A stretch of 64,000 bases of DNA from Flavivirga aquatica (GCF_001747085.1 NZ_MDJD01000049.1:62001-126000), one strand, 5' to 3'; positions 29,399 through 39,160 are shown, numbered from the stretch's first letter. A program made the numbers and translations. Notes: generated from the letters alone by a model not told the origin.

Positions 29399-30046
29399 TT
29401 TTTCTCCAAAAGCTAGATCACCTGCGTCACCTAGACCAGGAACTATATAACCCTTTTCATTGAGCTCTTTATCAATAGCAGCAATCCATAAATGGATGTT
29501 AGAATTAAGATTTTTTTCAACAAAATTAATTCCTTTTTGTGCACCTATAACACTAACTAAATGGATTTCCTTAGGCGTTCCAAAAGGTTTTAAAGCTTCA
29601 AAAGTAGCTATCATAGATTGTCCAGTAGCTAACATGGGATCTGCTAAAATAAGTGTTTTGTTATCTAAATTAGGGCAAGCCAAGTATTCAACAATAATTT
29701 CAAAACTTTCAGGATCGTTTTTATGGTGTCTGTATGCAGATATAAAAGCATTCTCGGCAGTATCAAAATAGTTAAGTAATCCATTGTGTAATGGTACACC
29801 TGCTCTTAAAATAGAACATAAAACAATATTGTTTTCTGGTAAATTTATATTGCAAGTTCCTAAAGGTGTTTTAATTGTTGATGGTTTGTAGTTTAGGGCT
29901 TTACTCATTTCGTAACCTAAAATTTCACCAATACGTTCAATATTTCTTCTAAACCGCATGCTATCTTTTTGGATATCAGTATTTCTAATTTCCGAAATAA
30001 AGGTGTTTAATATAGAGTTTTGCTTAGATATATTATGAATATGCAT
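29387..30046 (-). CDS. upp: Uracil phosphoribosyltransferase
   Basis: Salvages uracil with PRPP to make UMP. The 219-residue protein has the uracil PRTase motifs SILRAGVPLHNGLL, the PRPP loop LILADPMLATGQSM and the C-terminal uracil-binding GYIVPGLGDAGDLAFG. The start ATG is followed by HIHNISKQ; the protein is of the standard bacterial length plus a few residues. Confidence 0.95.
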   Translation of the reverse strand: MHIHNISKQNSILNTFISEIRNTDIQKDSMRFRRNIERIGEILGYEMSKALNYKPSTIKTPLGTCNINLPENNIVLCSILRAGVPLHNGLLNYFDTAENAFISAYRHHKNDPESFEIIVEYLACPNLDNKTLILADPMLATGQSMIATFEALKPFGTPKEIHLVSVIGAQKGINFVEKNLNSNIHLWIAAIDKELNEKGYIVPGLGDAGDLAFGEKLQH

Positions 30047-30121
30047 GAGGTCTAATTAGGTTTTTCAATAGTAAAGTTAATTAAATATAAAGTATATTTA
30101 CGCTTTAAAATTTTATAGAGT

Positions 30122-30727
30122 ATGTTTACAAGTATAGCCAACAAAATATTTCAAGATGTTATTGAAAAATACCATATCATTAATACAGTAGATCAACCTT
30201 TTGAAAATGCTTATCCAGAAAGCGATTTATTAGAACATTTGTTATATAGAAAATGTTGGATTGATACTGTACAATGGCATTATGAGGATATTATACGTGA
30301 TCCTCAAATAGATCCAGTAGCGGCTTTGACTTTAAAACGTCAAATAGATGCATCCAATCAAGACAGAACGGATATGGTGGAGTATATAGATAGTTATTTT
30401 CTGGAGAAATATAAATCTACAATTGCCAAAGAAAATGCTACTATCAATACAGAAAGTCCAGCTTGGGGAGTAGATAGGTTGTCTATTTTAGCTTTAAAGG
30501 TTTACCATATGAATGAAGAGGCAACTCGTGAAGACGCTTCAAGTGAGCATAAAACAGCTTGCCAAAAGAAGTTAGACATTTTGTTGGAACAACGCGTAGA
30601 TTTATCAACAGCTATAGATACACTTTTAAGTGATATAGAAAAAGGTGATAAATATATGAAAGTATACAAGCAGATGAAAATGTATAATGATGATGAGTTG
30701 AATCCTGTTCTACGTTCACAAAAATAA
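30122..30727 (+). CDS. DUF4254 family protein
   Basis: A soluble, acidic, helical protein of 201 residues. The segments LLEHLLYRKCWIDTVQWHYED, RQIDASNQDRTDMVEYID and DRLSILALKVYHM are typical of DUF4254, a Bacteroidota family of unknown role, commonly encoded beside a family 9 glycosyltransferase, as here. A palindromic repeat follows it before the next gene. Confidence 0.85.
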   Translation: MFTSIANKIFQDVIEKYHIINTVDQPFENAYPESDLLEHLLYRKCWIDTVQWHYEDIIRDPQIDPVAALTLKRQIDASNQDRTDMVEYIDSYFLEKYKSTIAKENATINTESPAWGVDRLSILALKVYHMNEEATREDASSEHKTACQKKLDILLEQRVDLSTAIDTLLSDIEKGDKYMKVYKQMKMYNDDELNPVLRSQK

Positions 30728-30736
30728 TTATTTGTC

Positions 30737-30757
30737 ATCCTGAATTGTTTTCAGGAT
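30737..30757. repeat. Short palindrome of the GTCATCCTGA...TCAGGAT type
   Basis: Arms ATCCTGAA (30737-30744) and TTCAGGAT (30750-30757) flank a 5-base loop. Sequences of this type (GTCATCCTGA followed by TCAGGATCTCA) are, from memory, dispersed between genes in many flavobacterial genomes. It may act as a weak terminator or be a small interspersed repeat. Confidence 0.55.
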
Positions 30758-30776
30758 CTCATCCTTTTAAGTTGAG

Positions 30777-31796
30777 ATGTCAAAATTACCTAAACACATT
30801 TTAGTTATTCGTCTCTCTGCAATGGGAGACGTTGCTATGACTGTTCCTGTAATACGAGCATTAGTTCAGCAATATCCAGAAGTAAAAGTAACTATTTTAA
30901 CACGTGGTTTTTTTAAGCCCTTTTTTAGAGATCTACCAAGTGTTAATATTTTTCCAGTAGAGGTAAAAGGAAAGCATAAAGGTGTTTTAGGGATGTATAA
31001 ACTCTCAAAAGAACTTAAAAAGCTAGGAATTGATGCTGTTGCAGATTTGCACAATGTATTACGAAGCAATATTTTAAAATATTTTTTCTTTGGAAAACCT
31101 TTCATTCAAATAGATAAAGGAAGATCTGAAAAGAAAACTCTAGTATCCGGTGAATTATTTCAGCAATTAAAAACAACGCACCAGCGATATGTTGATGTTT
31201 TTAAGACTCTAGGGTACAGCTTAGATTTATCCAATCCTTCATTTCCTAATAGAATAGTTTTAAATGAAAAAACTCAAGAATTAATAGGTGTAGGTTCTAA
31301 AAAACGAATTGGAATAGCGCCTTTTGCAGCTCATGAAGGAAAAATGTATCCTTTAAATTTAATGAAGGTTGTTATTGAAACACTTTCAAAAGATTATAAG
31401 GTTATTTTGTTTGGAGGCGGAGCCAAAGAAGTTGATATTTTAAATAACTTAGAGAGAGATTTTGAAAACGTAATTAATGTGGCAGGAAAGCTATCTCTTG
31501 ATGAAGAGTTAGACGTTATTTCAAATTTAGACATTATGCTTTCTATGGATTCTGGAAATGCGCACATAGCAGCTATGCTAGGAATTAAAGTAATTACTAT
31601 ATGGGGCGTCACACATCCATTTGCTGGTTTTGCACCTTTTAATCAGTCTAAAGACTATGCATTGTTACCAGATAGAAATCAATTTCCAGAAATACCAACA
31701 TCAATTTACGGGAATAAATACCCTGAAGATTATAAAGAAGCTTCGGGTAATATTTCTCCAGAAACGATTGTTAAAAAGATTAGATCTATTTTTTAA
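30777..31796 (+). CDS. Family 9 glycosyltransferase (heptosyltransferase-like)
   Basis: A 339-residue GT-B protein of the ADP-heptose:LPS heptosyltransferase family. The N-terminus HILVIRLSAMGDVAMTVPVI is the family signature; KRIGIAPFAAHEGKMYPL, VILFGGGAKEVDIL and MSMDSG-like LSMDSGNAHIAAMLG complete the donor-binding half. It acts on the inner face of the inner membrane, probably in lipopolysaccharide core synthesis. The exact sugar is not certain. Confidence 0.9.
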   Translation: MSKLPKHILVIRLSAMGDVAMTVPVIRALVQQYPEVKVTILTRGFFKPFFRDLPSVNIFPVEVKGKHKGVLGMYKLSKELKKLGIDAVADLHNVLRSNILKYFFFGKPFIQIDKGRSEKKTLVSGELFQQLKTTHQRYVDVFKTLGYSLDLSNPSFPNRIVLNEKTQELIGVGSKKRIGIAPFAAHEGKMYPLNLMKVVIETLSKDYKVILFGGGAKEVDILNNLERDFENVINVAGKLSLDEELDVISNLDIMLSMDSGNAHIAAMLGIKVITIWGVTHPFAGFAPFNQSKDYALLPDRNQFPEIPTSIYGNKYPEDYKEASGNISPETIVKKIRSIF

Positions 31797-31832
31797 AAGG
31801 ATAGAACTCCAATAGTCTAAACACTTATATTT

Positions 31833-32888
31833 TTAAACATCATCAAAATCAATAACAATTTTAGGTGTTGTTGGGTGTGCTTGGCAAGTAAGAATTAAAC
31901 CTTCAGCAACTTCGCTTTCGGTTAAAATATTGTTTTGTCTCATAGTCGCTTCTCCTTCTTTTACTCGAGCTAAACAACTACTGCAAATACCTCCTTGACA
32001 AGAATAAGGAGCATCTAAATCTTCATCTAAAGCGGCCTCAAGAATAGTTTGCTTTTGAGCCATTTCAAATGTAGTAGTTTCATCATCTACAGTAACAGTA
32101 ATCTTTGTGTTACCAGTAGCTACTATTTCTTCTTGTATTTCAGCTGGTTTTGCGGCTTTAAAAAGTTCAAAGTGGATGCGGTTTTCATCAATATCATGCT
32201 CCGTTAAAACATCTTTTACAGTATGAATCATAGCTTCTGGTCCGCAAAGAAAAAAGGCATCAACATCAATATGTTTATGCTTGTTTTTCATTACATAATT
32301 AACGGTGCTTTTTTCTATTCGTCCAAAAATAGCATCATTTTCGTCTTGTTGACTAAATACAAATTGAACAGAAAAACGATCTTTATATTCATGTTGAAGC
32401 TCTAAAAGCTCGTTTAAAAACATAGTGTCATTAGTTTTTTTATTGCCATAAACTAATATAACTTTACTTAAGACCTCTTCTTCTAAAGCACATTTTATAA
32501 TACTTAAAATAGGAGTAATACCACTACCAGCAGCAAATGCAGCAATGTTTTTTGTTTTATTGTCATTAGGTTCAAAAACAAAACGTCCTTTTGGTGGAGC
32601 AACTTCTAGAGTGTCTCCAACTTTTAATTCATTATTGGCATAAGCAGAAAAAGTACCGTCTTTCACTTCTTTTATAGCAATCTTTAATTCGTTGCTTTTA
32701 GGAGAAACACATAAAGAATAATCACGTCTTACTTCATTTCCATTAATAGTAGTTTTTAAAGTAATGTATTGACCAGCTTTGAAATTATAGGCTTCTTTAA
32801 GGTTTTGAGGTACATTAAAAGAAATACTGATAGCTTTATCGGTTTCTCTTTGTATAGCTTTAATTGCAAGTTTGTGAAATGATGACAT
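31833..32888 (-). CDS. 2Fe-2S/FAD oxidoreductase (PaaE-like ferredoxin reductase)
   Basis: Electron-transfer flavoprotein of 351 residues. The FAD domain has RRDYSLCVSP (RxYS motif) and the NAD domain GSGITPILSII. A C-terminal plant-type ferredoxin domain has YSCQGGICSSC (cysteine spacing C-x4-C-x2-C) with the fourth Cys in LTCQAH. This order is that of PaaE, the reductase of phenylacetyl-CoA epoxidase, and of related reductases. No paa oxygenase genes lie nearby, so a general role passing electrons from NAD(P)H is possible. Confidence 0.88.
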   Translation of the reverse strand: MSSFHKLAIKAIQRETDKAISISFNVPQNLKEAYNFKAGQYITLKTTINGNEVRRDYSLCVSPKSNELKIAIKEVKDGTFSAYANNELKVGDTLEVAPPKGRFVFEPNDNKTKNIAAFAAGSGITPILSIIKCALEEEVLSKVILVYGNKKTNDTMFLNELLELQHEYKDRFSVQFVFSQQDENDAIFGRIEKSTVNYVMKNKHKHIDVDAFFLCGPEAMIHTVKDVLTEHDIDENRIHFELFKAAKPAEIQEEIVATGNTKITVTVDDETTTFEMAQKQTILEAALDEDLDAPYSCQGGICSSCLARVKEGEATMRQNNILTESEVAEGLILTCQAHPTTPKIVIDFDDV

Positions 32889-33020
32889 GTATAAATTTTT
32901 GACAAAAATACTAAAGTTGATTTGTAAAACTTTAATTTGTTTGTAACAATTAAGTCAAAAGCATTACTAACAGTTAAAATCTCGATATTTTTATTGGAAA
33001 TTAATCCATTAAACATTAAA

Positions 33021-33208
33021 ATGAAAAAAGTATTATTATTCTGTTTATTTATGATACCTATAGTTTTTTCAGGCTCAAGATAATTCAGAATTTAAAAAAG
33101 AAACTATTGAATATTTTAAATTAATTGCTCCTGCAGTGATTTATAAAGATCATTATAAATGAAATAGGGGAGGTAGTGCCTCAAGAAATTTCAGAAAAAT
33201 ATAATTAG
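33021..33208 (+). pseudogene. DUF2059-like periplasmic protein remnant
   Basis: An ATG at 33021 opens a signal-peptide-like MKKVLLFCLFMIPIVFS, but the frame stops at 33081. One base later in phase, the sequence continues as AQDNSEFKKETIEYFKLIAPA, which looks like the start of the mature part of a DUF2059 protein. A second shift leads to NEIGEVVPQEISEKYN and a stop at 33206. At least two frameshifts and a missing C-terminal half make it a relic. The ABC permease gene starts 7 bases later. Confidence 0.6.
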
Positions 33209-33215
33209 TTAAACT

Positions 33216-34697
33216 ATGATTAAGCATTTTTTAAGTTTAGAATGGAAGGGTGCTTTTAGATCTCTTAATTTTGGGAAAAACTTAGCGATAAAAATCTTTA
33301 TGGGTTTTATAGGGGTTTGGATTCTTTTAATGTTTTTAGGAACAGGGTTAAGTTTATATCCAATACTAAAAAAAATATTTCCAGAAAAAGATCCATTACT
33401 TGTTGTGAATAGTTTTTTGTTTTACTGGATTTTAGGGGATTTAATTTCGAGATTTTTCATTCAAAAACTACCTGTAATGAGAGTAAAACCATTATTAATA
33501 TTACCAATTAAAAGAAGTAAAGTTATAAATTATGTTTTAGGCAAATCGTCACTTTCATTCTTTAATTTTTTATCACTTTTTATAATTGTTCCTTTTGGGG
33601 TCTCTTTAATTGTTAAAGGTTATTCTTTAAATTCTGTTTTAATCTGGATGTTGGCAATAGCAATAGTAACTCAAATTAATAATTTTTTAAATTTTATTAT
33701 TGAGAGTTTTTCGTCAAAAAAAGAACTGTCATTTTTGCCACTAATAGTGTTTTCTGGTGTTTTGTATGGGTTGAATTACTTTAATGCTATTTCTTTTAGT
33801 GAGATAATTGGTTCAGGGTTTAATGCTATTTATGAATCTCCAATTTTTGTTATAATTCCTATTGCTATTCTGGCATTATTCTATATTATTAATTTTAAAA
33901 TTTTGTATAAGAAGCTGTTTTTAGATAGTTCGTTAAAAAGTAAAGTTGAAGCTGTTAATACATCTAATTTAGAGTGGACTAAAAACTTTGGAGATATAGC
34001 TCCTTTTATGCAGTTAGATTTAAAATTAATTTGGAGAAACAAACGAACTAAATCTACTATTTGGATGCTCGCTTTAGGATTACTCTACGGTATGTTTTTT
34101 TATCCAAATCCAACTTATGTAGATAAACCATGGTTTTTTATATTCATAGGTGTTTTTACCTCGGGCATTTTTTTAATGAATTTTGGGCAGTTTATTCCAG
34201 CTTGGGATAGTAGCTATTATAAAATGCTAATGAGTCAAAATATCAAGTATGAAAAATATTTGAAATCTAAATTTACGCTAATGGTAATTAGTGTGTTAAT
34301 CTTATTTCTTTTAAGTGTTCCATACGTTTATTTTGGTTGGGAAATATTATTAGCGCATTTTGTCACAGCGATATATAATGTAGGTGTTAATACGCATGTT
34401 ATTATGTATGGAGGGGCGTATAATCGCAAAAAAATAAACCTAGATGAAAAGGCAACTTTTAATTATCAAGGTACAGGTGTTGTACAGTGGTTAATAGGTA
34501 TTCCTCTAATGGTGATGCCTGCTTTGATTTTTGGAGTCTTTTATGCTGTTTTTAATTTAGAAGTAGGATGTTTAGTAATTGCTTTATTAGGGATTGTAGG
34601 TATTGTGTTTCATCAAAAATGGATGTCATTAATCACAAAAAAATATTTAGATTCAAAATATAAAATGATTGACGCTTTTAGTCAAGATAATTCATAA
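33216..34697 (+). CDS. ABC transporter permease (DUF5687-like)
   Basis: A 493-residue membrane protein with about ten hydrophobic segments. Its N-terminus IKHFLSLEWKGAFRSLNFGKN and the LPVMRVKPLLILPIKRSKV segment fit the Bacteroidota permease family that I recall as DUF5687. The ATPase gene follows 6 bases downstream, so the pair probably forms an exporter. The cargo is unknown. Confidence 0.8.
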   Translation: MIKHFLSLEWKGAFRSLNFGKNLAIKIFMGFIGVWILLMFLGTGLSLYPILKKIFPEKDPLLVVNSFLFYWILGDLISRFFIQKLPVMRVKPLLILPIKRSKVINYVLGKSSLSFFNFLSLFIIVPFGVSLIVKGYSLNSVLIWMLAIAIVTQINNFLNFIIESFSSKKELSFLPLIVFSGVLYGLNYFNAISFSEIIGSGFNAIYESPIFVIIPIAILALFYIINFKILYKKLFLDSSLKSKVEAVNTSNLEWTKNFGDIAPFMQLDLKLIWRNKRTKSTIWMLALGLLYGMFFYPNPTYVDKPWFFIFIGVFTSGIFLMNFGQFIPAWDSSYYKMLMSQNIKYEKYLKSKFTLMVISVLILFLLSVPYVYFGWEILLAHFVTAIYNVGVNTHVIMYGGAYNRKKINLDEKATFNYQGTGVVQWLIGIPLMVMPALIFGVFYAVFNLEVGCLVIALLGIVGIVFHQKWMSLITKKYLDSKYKMIDAFSQDNS

Positions 34698-34703
34698 AAT
34701 GTT

Positions 34704-35411
34704 ATGATAACTACATCTAATTTATTAAAAAAATATAACAAAAATCAAGTTTTAAATATAAAACTCTTAGAAATCCCTAAAGGACAAAGCTTTGGGTTGG
34801 TGGGTAACAATGGCGCTGGAAAAACTACCTATTTTAGTTTGCTTCTAGATTTAATTAAGCCCACAGCGGGTTATATAGAAACTAATGGTGTACGAGTAGA
34901 CGAAAGTGAAAATTGGAAACCATTTACAGCAGCATTTATTGATGAAAGTTTTTTAATAGGTTATTTAACACCAGAAGAATATTTTTATTTCATTGGAGAG
35001 TTAAGAGGTCAAAATAAAGCTGATGTAGATAAGCTCGTGTCAGGGTTTGAAGATTTTTTTCATGGTGAGATATTGGGTCAAAAAAAGTATTTGAGAGACT
35101 TAAGTAAAGGAAATCAAAAAAAAGCAGGTATTGTAGCCGCTCTTATTGGAAATCCTAAAGTTATAATTTTAGATGAACCCTTTGCCAATTTAGATCCAAC
35201 AACACAAATTCGCCTAAAAGGGATTATAAAAAATCTAGTAGAGAAACAGGATGTTACTGTTTTGATTTCTAGTCATGATTTACTTCATATAACAGATGTT
35301 TGTGAGCGTATTGTGGTATTAGAACATGGGGAAATTGTAAAAGATCTAGTTACAAGCGAAGCAACATTAAAGGAGTTGGAAGCTCATTTTTCTAGGACAG
35401 AAGTTTTGTAG
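34704..35411 (+). CDS. ABC transporter ATP-binding protein
   Basis: ATPase of the exporter, 235 residues. Walker A is GNNGAGKTT (near residues 35-43), the signature is LSKGNQKK, a common variant of LSGGQ in this group, Walker B is KVIILDEPF, and the D-loop and switch His are in ANLDP and SSHD. All functional residues are present. It is co-transcribed with the permease gene. About 170 bases without a gene or clear signal follow it. Confidence 0.93.
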   Translation: MITTSNLLKKYNKNQVLNIKLLEIPKGQSFGLVGNNGAGKTTYFSLLLDLIKPTAGYIETNGVRVDESENWKPFTAAFIDESFLIGYLTPEEYFYFIGELRGQNKADVDKLVSGFEDFFHGEILGQKKYLRDLSKGNQKKAGIVAALIGNPKVIILDEPFANLDPTTQIRLKGIIKNLVEKQDVTVLISSHDLLHITDVCERIVVLEHGEIVKDLVTSEATLKELEAHFSRTEVL

Positions 35412-35585
35412 TAATAAGATTTCTTAATCTATTTCTTTACGAATAAATAAAAGTTTGATAAGAGGAGTGCTCTAGTCAAAAGTCTATACATTTTATGGGT
35501 TAATTCAAAAAGATGCTTATTTTTACCAATCTATATAATAATAGTGTGAGATTATAGTTATTATTTTATACTAAAAAAACTAGCG

Positions 35586-38144
35586 TTGAAAACACCATTT
35601 AAAGCCATACTAGCTATTGTTCTTTCTACTTTTTTCGTAGTAAGTTGTTCAAGAAAAAAGAATAATTTTGTTACGCGAAACTTTCATGCGGTAACCGCAG
35701 AGTTTAATGCGCTTTATAATGGTCATGTAGCATTAGAGCAAGGAAGAATCAGTCTTAACGAAGCATACTTCGACAATTATTGGGAGGTTTTGCCAGTAGA
35801 GCGTATGCAAATAGTTGAAGATAATATGGCTCCTGGTCAATCGCCTAGAAACGAAAGTTTTACTAGAGCAGAAGAGAAAGCAGCAAAAGCTATTCAGAAA
35901 CATAGTATCAATATTGAAGGGAAAGAAAAAAACCCTCAAATAGATGAAGCTTATTTGTTGTTAGGTAAATCAAGATATTTTGATCAGCGTTTTATACCAG
36001 CACTAGAAGCTTTCAATTACATATTATACAAATACCCTGCTAGCGATAAGATTAATCAAGCAAAGGTGTGGCGGGAAAAAACTAATATTCGTTTAGATAA
36101 TAATGAGCTAGCAATACAGAACTTAGAAAGGTTATTGCGACAAGAAGATTTGGAGGGACAAGATTTAGCTGATGCAACATCTATACTTGCTCAAGCATAT
36201 TTAAATACCAAAGTTATAGATACTGCTATTACACAGTTAAAAATAGCATCAAAAGCGACAAAAAGTAATGAGGAGCGCGGGCGTTACCTTTTTATACAAG
36301 GTCAATTATACAATAAGCTAGGTTATAAGGATAGTGCTAACGTTGCGTTTGATAAGGTAATTGCTCTTAATCGTAAGACGCCTAGGATTTACATGATAAC
36401 TGCTTATATAGAAAAAATTAAAAATTTCGATTACGAAAATGGCGATAAGTTAGAGGTGAGAGAACTGCTTTCGGAGCTTGAAGAAAATAGAGAGAACCGT
36501 CCATATTTGGATAAGATATATCATCAAATAGGAGAATATTATTTAAAGAATAATTTAGATTCTTTAGCTATAGTTCATTACAATAAATCCTTACGTACTA
36601 ATACAAAAGACAAATTATTAAAAGCTAGGAATTATGAAATTCTTGGAGATATTAATTTTGATAAATCTGTTTATCGTGAGGCAGGAGCTTATTACGATAG
36701 TACGATGACTAATTTAGTGCTTAACTCTAAACCATATCGAACTATAAAACGTAAAAGAGATAATCTTGAGGATGTTATCTATTATGAAGCTATTGCTAAG
36801 GTAGACGACAGTATTATGAATTTAGTAAACTTATCGGAAGAAGATCGTGTTGCTTATTTCGAGTCTTTTATTGAAAAACTTAAAATTAAGGCTGAAGAAG
36901 AAAAAGAAAGAGAAGAAGCGGCTAAACGTAATAGTGGTTTAGTAACGGTTAATAATGCACTAGGAGGTGCTTCGGGAATTAAATCGGGAGGTAATCAAGG
37001 TGCTTTATTCTATTTTTATAATCCTACAACGGTGGCGTACGGTAAAAATGAATTTGTAAAAGTATGGGGAGATAGAACATTAGAAGATAATTGGAGGTTG
37101 TCAAATAAAGGAGCTTCAGGAATAGTTGCGGCTTCAGATAATAGTGTTTTAGATTTAGCATCAGAAGAAGAGAAGTTTGATCCACAATTTTATATATCAA
37201 AAATTCCTTCAGAAGAAAAACAAATTGATAGTATCTCTAAAGAACGCAATTATGCATATTATCAATTAGGATTAATTTACAAAGAGAAATTTAAAGAGTA
37301 CGGATTAGCAAAAAATAAATTTCAGAACTTACTTGAAAGTAATCCAGAAGAACGCTTAATATTACCATCTAAGTATAATCTATATAAGATATACGAGGCG
37401 TTAGGTGAAAATGGTGAGGCTACAATTGCTAAAAATGAAATTATAGCAAAGTATCCAGAATCTAGATATGCAACTATTTTGAATAATCCAGATCAGGCAT
37501 CCGAGCGAGATGAGAATAGTCCTGAAAGTTTATATGAAGCACTTTATGAGCAGCATGTAAAACAAGAGTATGCTGAGGTTATTTCTAAAAGTGAAAATTA
37601 CATTAATATATTTGATGGAGAGCCTATTGTTTCAAAATTAGAACTTTTAAAAGCAATAGCAACAGGGCGTTTACATGGCTATGAAGCTTATGGAAAGGCT
37701 ATAAATTATTTAGCAATTACATATGCTAATACACCAGAAGGTAAGCAAGCACAAAATATTGAAACTAATATTTTACCTAAATTAGCAGAGAAAGAATTTG
37801 TTGTAGAAAATGATAGTATAACGAATAATTATAAAGTCATCTTTCAATTTAAAAGCCAAGAGTCTGATAAAATTTTAGAGTTTAAAAAGATATTGGATGA
37901 GGTTTTAAAAGATATGAGGTATTATACCTTAAAATCATCAGTAGATGTTTATGATGTTAATACAACATTTGTAATTGTTCATGGTATAAAGAATGCTCAA
38001 GTAGCTAAAACTTTTGATCAGTTACTAACAGAAGAAAATAAGAAAAAGATAAAAGAACCTTATTTTTCAATAGCATCTGCAAATTACCAAATCATTCAAA
38101 TTCATAAGAATTTGGATGTTTATATGAATAAAGATAACAACTAA
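35586..38144 (+). CDS. sprE: SprE/PorW-like gliding and type IX secretion lipoprotein
   Basis: An 852-residue TPR lipoprotein needed in relatives for gliding motility and type IX secretion. The N-terminus MKTPFKAILAIVLSTFF ends in a lipobox with Cys near residue 21 (VVSCSRKK). KNNFVTRNFHAVTAEFNALYNG and PRNESFTRAEEKAAKAIQKHS are typical of SprE. TPR-like helices fill about 105-380 and 560-740, with a charged linker rich in E/K near 430-450. The start is TTG 35586; an ATG start is not available in that region. The bactofilin gene follows after 12 bases. Confidence 0.85.
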   Translation: MKTPFKAILAIVLSTFFVVSCSRKKNNFVTRNFHAVTAEFNALYNGHVALEQGRISLNEAYFDNYWEVLPVERMQIVEDNMAPGQSPRNESFTRAEEKAAKAIQKHSINIEGKEKNPQIDEAYLLLGKSRYFDQRFIPALEAFNYILYKYPASDKINQAKVWREKTNIRLDNNELAIQNLERLLRQEDLEGQDLADATSILAQAYLNTKVIDTAITQLKIASKATKSNEERGRYLFIQGQLYNKLGYKDSANVAFDKVIALNRKTPRIYMITAYIEKIKNFDYENGDKLEVRELLSELEENRENRPYLDKIYHQIGEYYLKNNLDSLAIVHYNKSLRTNTKDKLLKARNYEILGDINFDKSVYREAGAYYDSTMTNLVLNSKPYRTIKRKRDNLEDVIYYEAIAKVDDSIMNLVNLSEEDRVAYFESFIEKLKIKAEEEKEREEAAKRNSGLVTVNNALGGASGIKSGGNQGALFYFYNPTTVAYGKNEFVKVWGDRTLEDNWRLSNKGASGIVAASDNSVLDLASEEEKFDPQFYISKIPSEEKQIDSISKERNYAYYQLGLIYKEKFKEYGLAKNKFQNLLESNPEERLILPSKYNLYKIYEALGENGEATIAKNEIIAKYPESRYATILNNPDQASERDENSPESLYEALYEQHVKQEYAEVISKSENYINIFDGEPIVSKLELLKAIATGRLHGYEAYGKAINYLAITYANTPEGKQAQNIETNILPKLAEKEFVVENDSITNNYKVIFQFKSQESDKILEFKKILDEVLKDMRYYTLKSSVDVYDVNTTFVIVHGIKNAQVAKTFDQLLTEENKKKIKEPYFSIASANYQIIQIHKNLDVYMNKDNN

Positions 38145-38156
38145 ATATAATACATT

Positions 38157-38582
38157 ATGTTCACCGACACCAAAAAAGAAAAGCAAACAACAGAAGGGAA
38201 ATCTAGTCAAAACCTAATAGCACAAGGGACTAAAATGGTTGGCGATTTTAATAGTGAAGGAGATTTTAGAGTCGATGGTATTATAGAAGGAAATGTAAAA
38301 ACTTCTGGAAAGGTAGTTGTTGGTAGAGCAGGATTAATTAAGGGTACATTACAAGGCACAGATGCTTATTTTGAAGGTAAGTTTTCTGGTAAGTTAACTT
38401 TGTCGGGTACATTAACTTTAAAGTCGTCTGCGCATGTTGATGGTGATGTAGTGGTTAGTAAATTAGCAGTAGAACCAGGAGCTATATTTAATGTAACTTG
38501 TGTAATGACTAATAATGCCAAAAAAGAAATAAATAATGGCAGCAAACAACAACGAAGACCAGAAGCCGAAAAAACAGCTTAA
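38157..38582 (+). CDS. Bactofilin (polymer-forming cytoskeletal protein)
   Basis: A 141-residue bactofilin: a short unstructured N-terminus and a beta-helical core (about 25-115) of repeated glycine/valine-rich turns such as GDFRVDGIIEGNVKTSGKVVVG and GTLTLKSSAHVDGDVVV. Bactofilins self-assemble into filaments near the membrane. The last 15 residues are encoded in DNA that also codes, in another frame, for the start of atpZ. Confidence 0.93.
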   Translation: MFTDTKKEKQTTEGKSSQNLIAQGTKMVGDFNSEGDFRVDGIIEGNVKTSGKVVVGRAGLIKGTLQGTDAYFEGKFSGKLTLSGTLTLKSSAHVDGDVVVSKLAVEPGAIFNVTCVMTNNAKKEINNGSKQQRRPEAEKTA

Positions 38583-38772
38583 TCCATATATAGGATTTAC
38601 AACTGTAGCGTTTCAAATGGGGCTAACTATTTACTTAGGAAGTGAATTAGGTAATTGGTTAGATCTTAAATATGATAAAGCTTTTTGGAAACCTACATTA
38701 ACATTGTTTTCTGTTTTTATAGCTATGTATCTTGTAATTAACCAAGTTGTAAAAATATCGAATAAAAAATAG
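38536..38772 (+). CDS. atpZ: AtpZ/AtpI-like small ATP synthase accessory protein
   Basis: A 78-residue protein with two membrane segments (about 22-41 and 50-70). PYIGFTTVAFQMGLTIYLGSELGNWLD is the AtpZ signature. AtpZ proteins are small accessories of the F1Fo synthase, implicated in assembly or ion handling. Its start overlaps the bactofilin gene by 47 bases in another frame. Confidence 0.88.
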   Translation: MAANNNEDQKPKKQLNPYIGFTTVAFQMGLTIYLGSELGNWLDLKYDKAFWKPTLTLFSVFIAMYLVINQVVKISNKK

Positions 38773-38785
38773 TTTATAAAGAATA

Positions 38786-39160
38786 ATGATCAAACGTATT
38801 ATATATGCTACTATAGTTATATCACTTTTATTTATAGTAGCATTTAATCTTCATAATTATATAAATACTTCAATATTGTCGTTTTCGTTATTAAATGTTT
38901 ATAGTTTTCATGCTATAGCAGCTATAATAGTGTGTATAGTTGTAGAGCTTGTGGCTAGTAAATTACCTAATCAAGCAGGATATGCCTATTTAATGCTCAT
39001 TTTTTTTAAAATTGGCGCATTTGTGCTTCTATTTCAAACTTCAGTGTTCTCTAAAGTAGATTTAACTCAGTCTGATCGTGTAGGATTAGTCGCTCCTTTA
39101 TTTGTTTTTCTATTAGCAGAAGCTTTCATTGTTTACAAGACTTTGAATATCAGTAATTAG
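38786..39160 (+). CDS. Small membrane protein upstream of atpB (DUF6168-like)
   Basis: 124 residues with four hydrophobic segments, consistent with the flavobacterial family that I recall as DUF6168, usually found just upstream of atpB. The layout recalls AtpI but sequence similarity is not obvious. A separate promoter lies between it and atpB. Confidence 0.7.
   Translation: MIKRIIYATIVISLLFIVAFNLHNYINTSILSFSLLNVYSFHAIAAIIVCIVVELVASKLPNQAGYAYLMLIFFKIGAFVLLFQTSVFSKVDLTQSDRVGLVAPLFVFLLAEAFIVYKTLNISN

Noticed and set aside
29460-29771. Plus-strand open frame of 103 codons opposite upp
   Set aside because: It is the antisense of conserved upp sequence and has no features of its own.
32756-33016. 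Minus-strand open frame of 86 codons overlapping the reductase start
   Set aside because: Overlaps the real N-terminus of the reductase in another frame; no signal peptide or domain.
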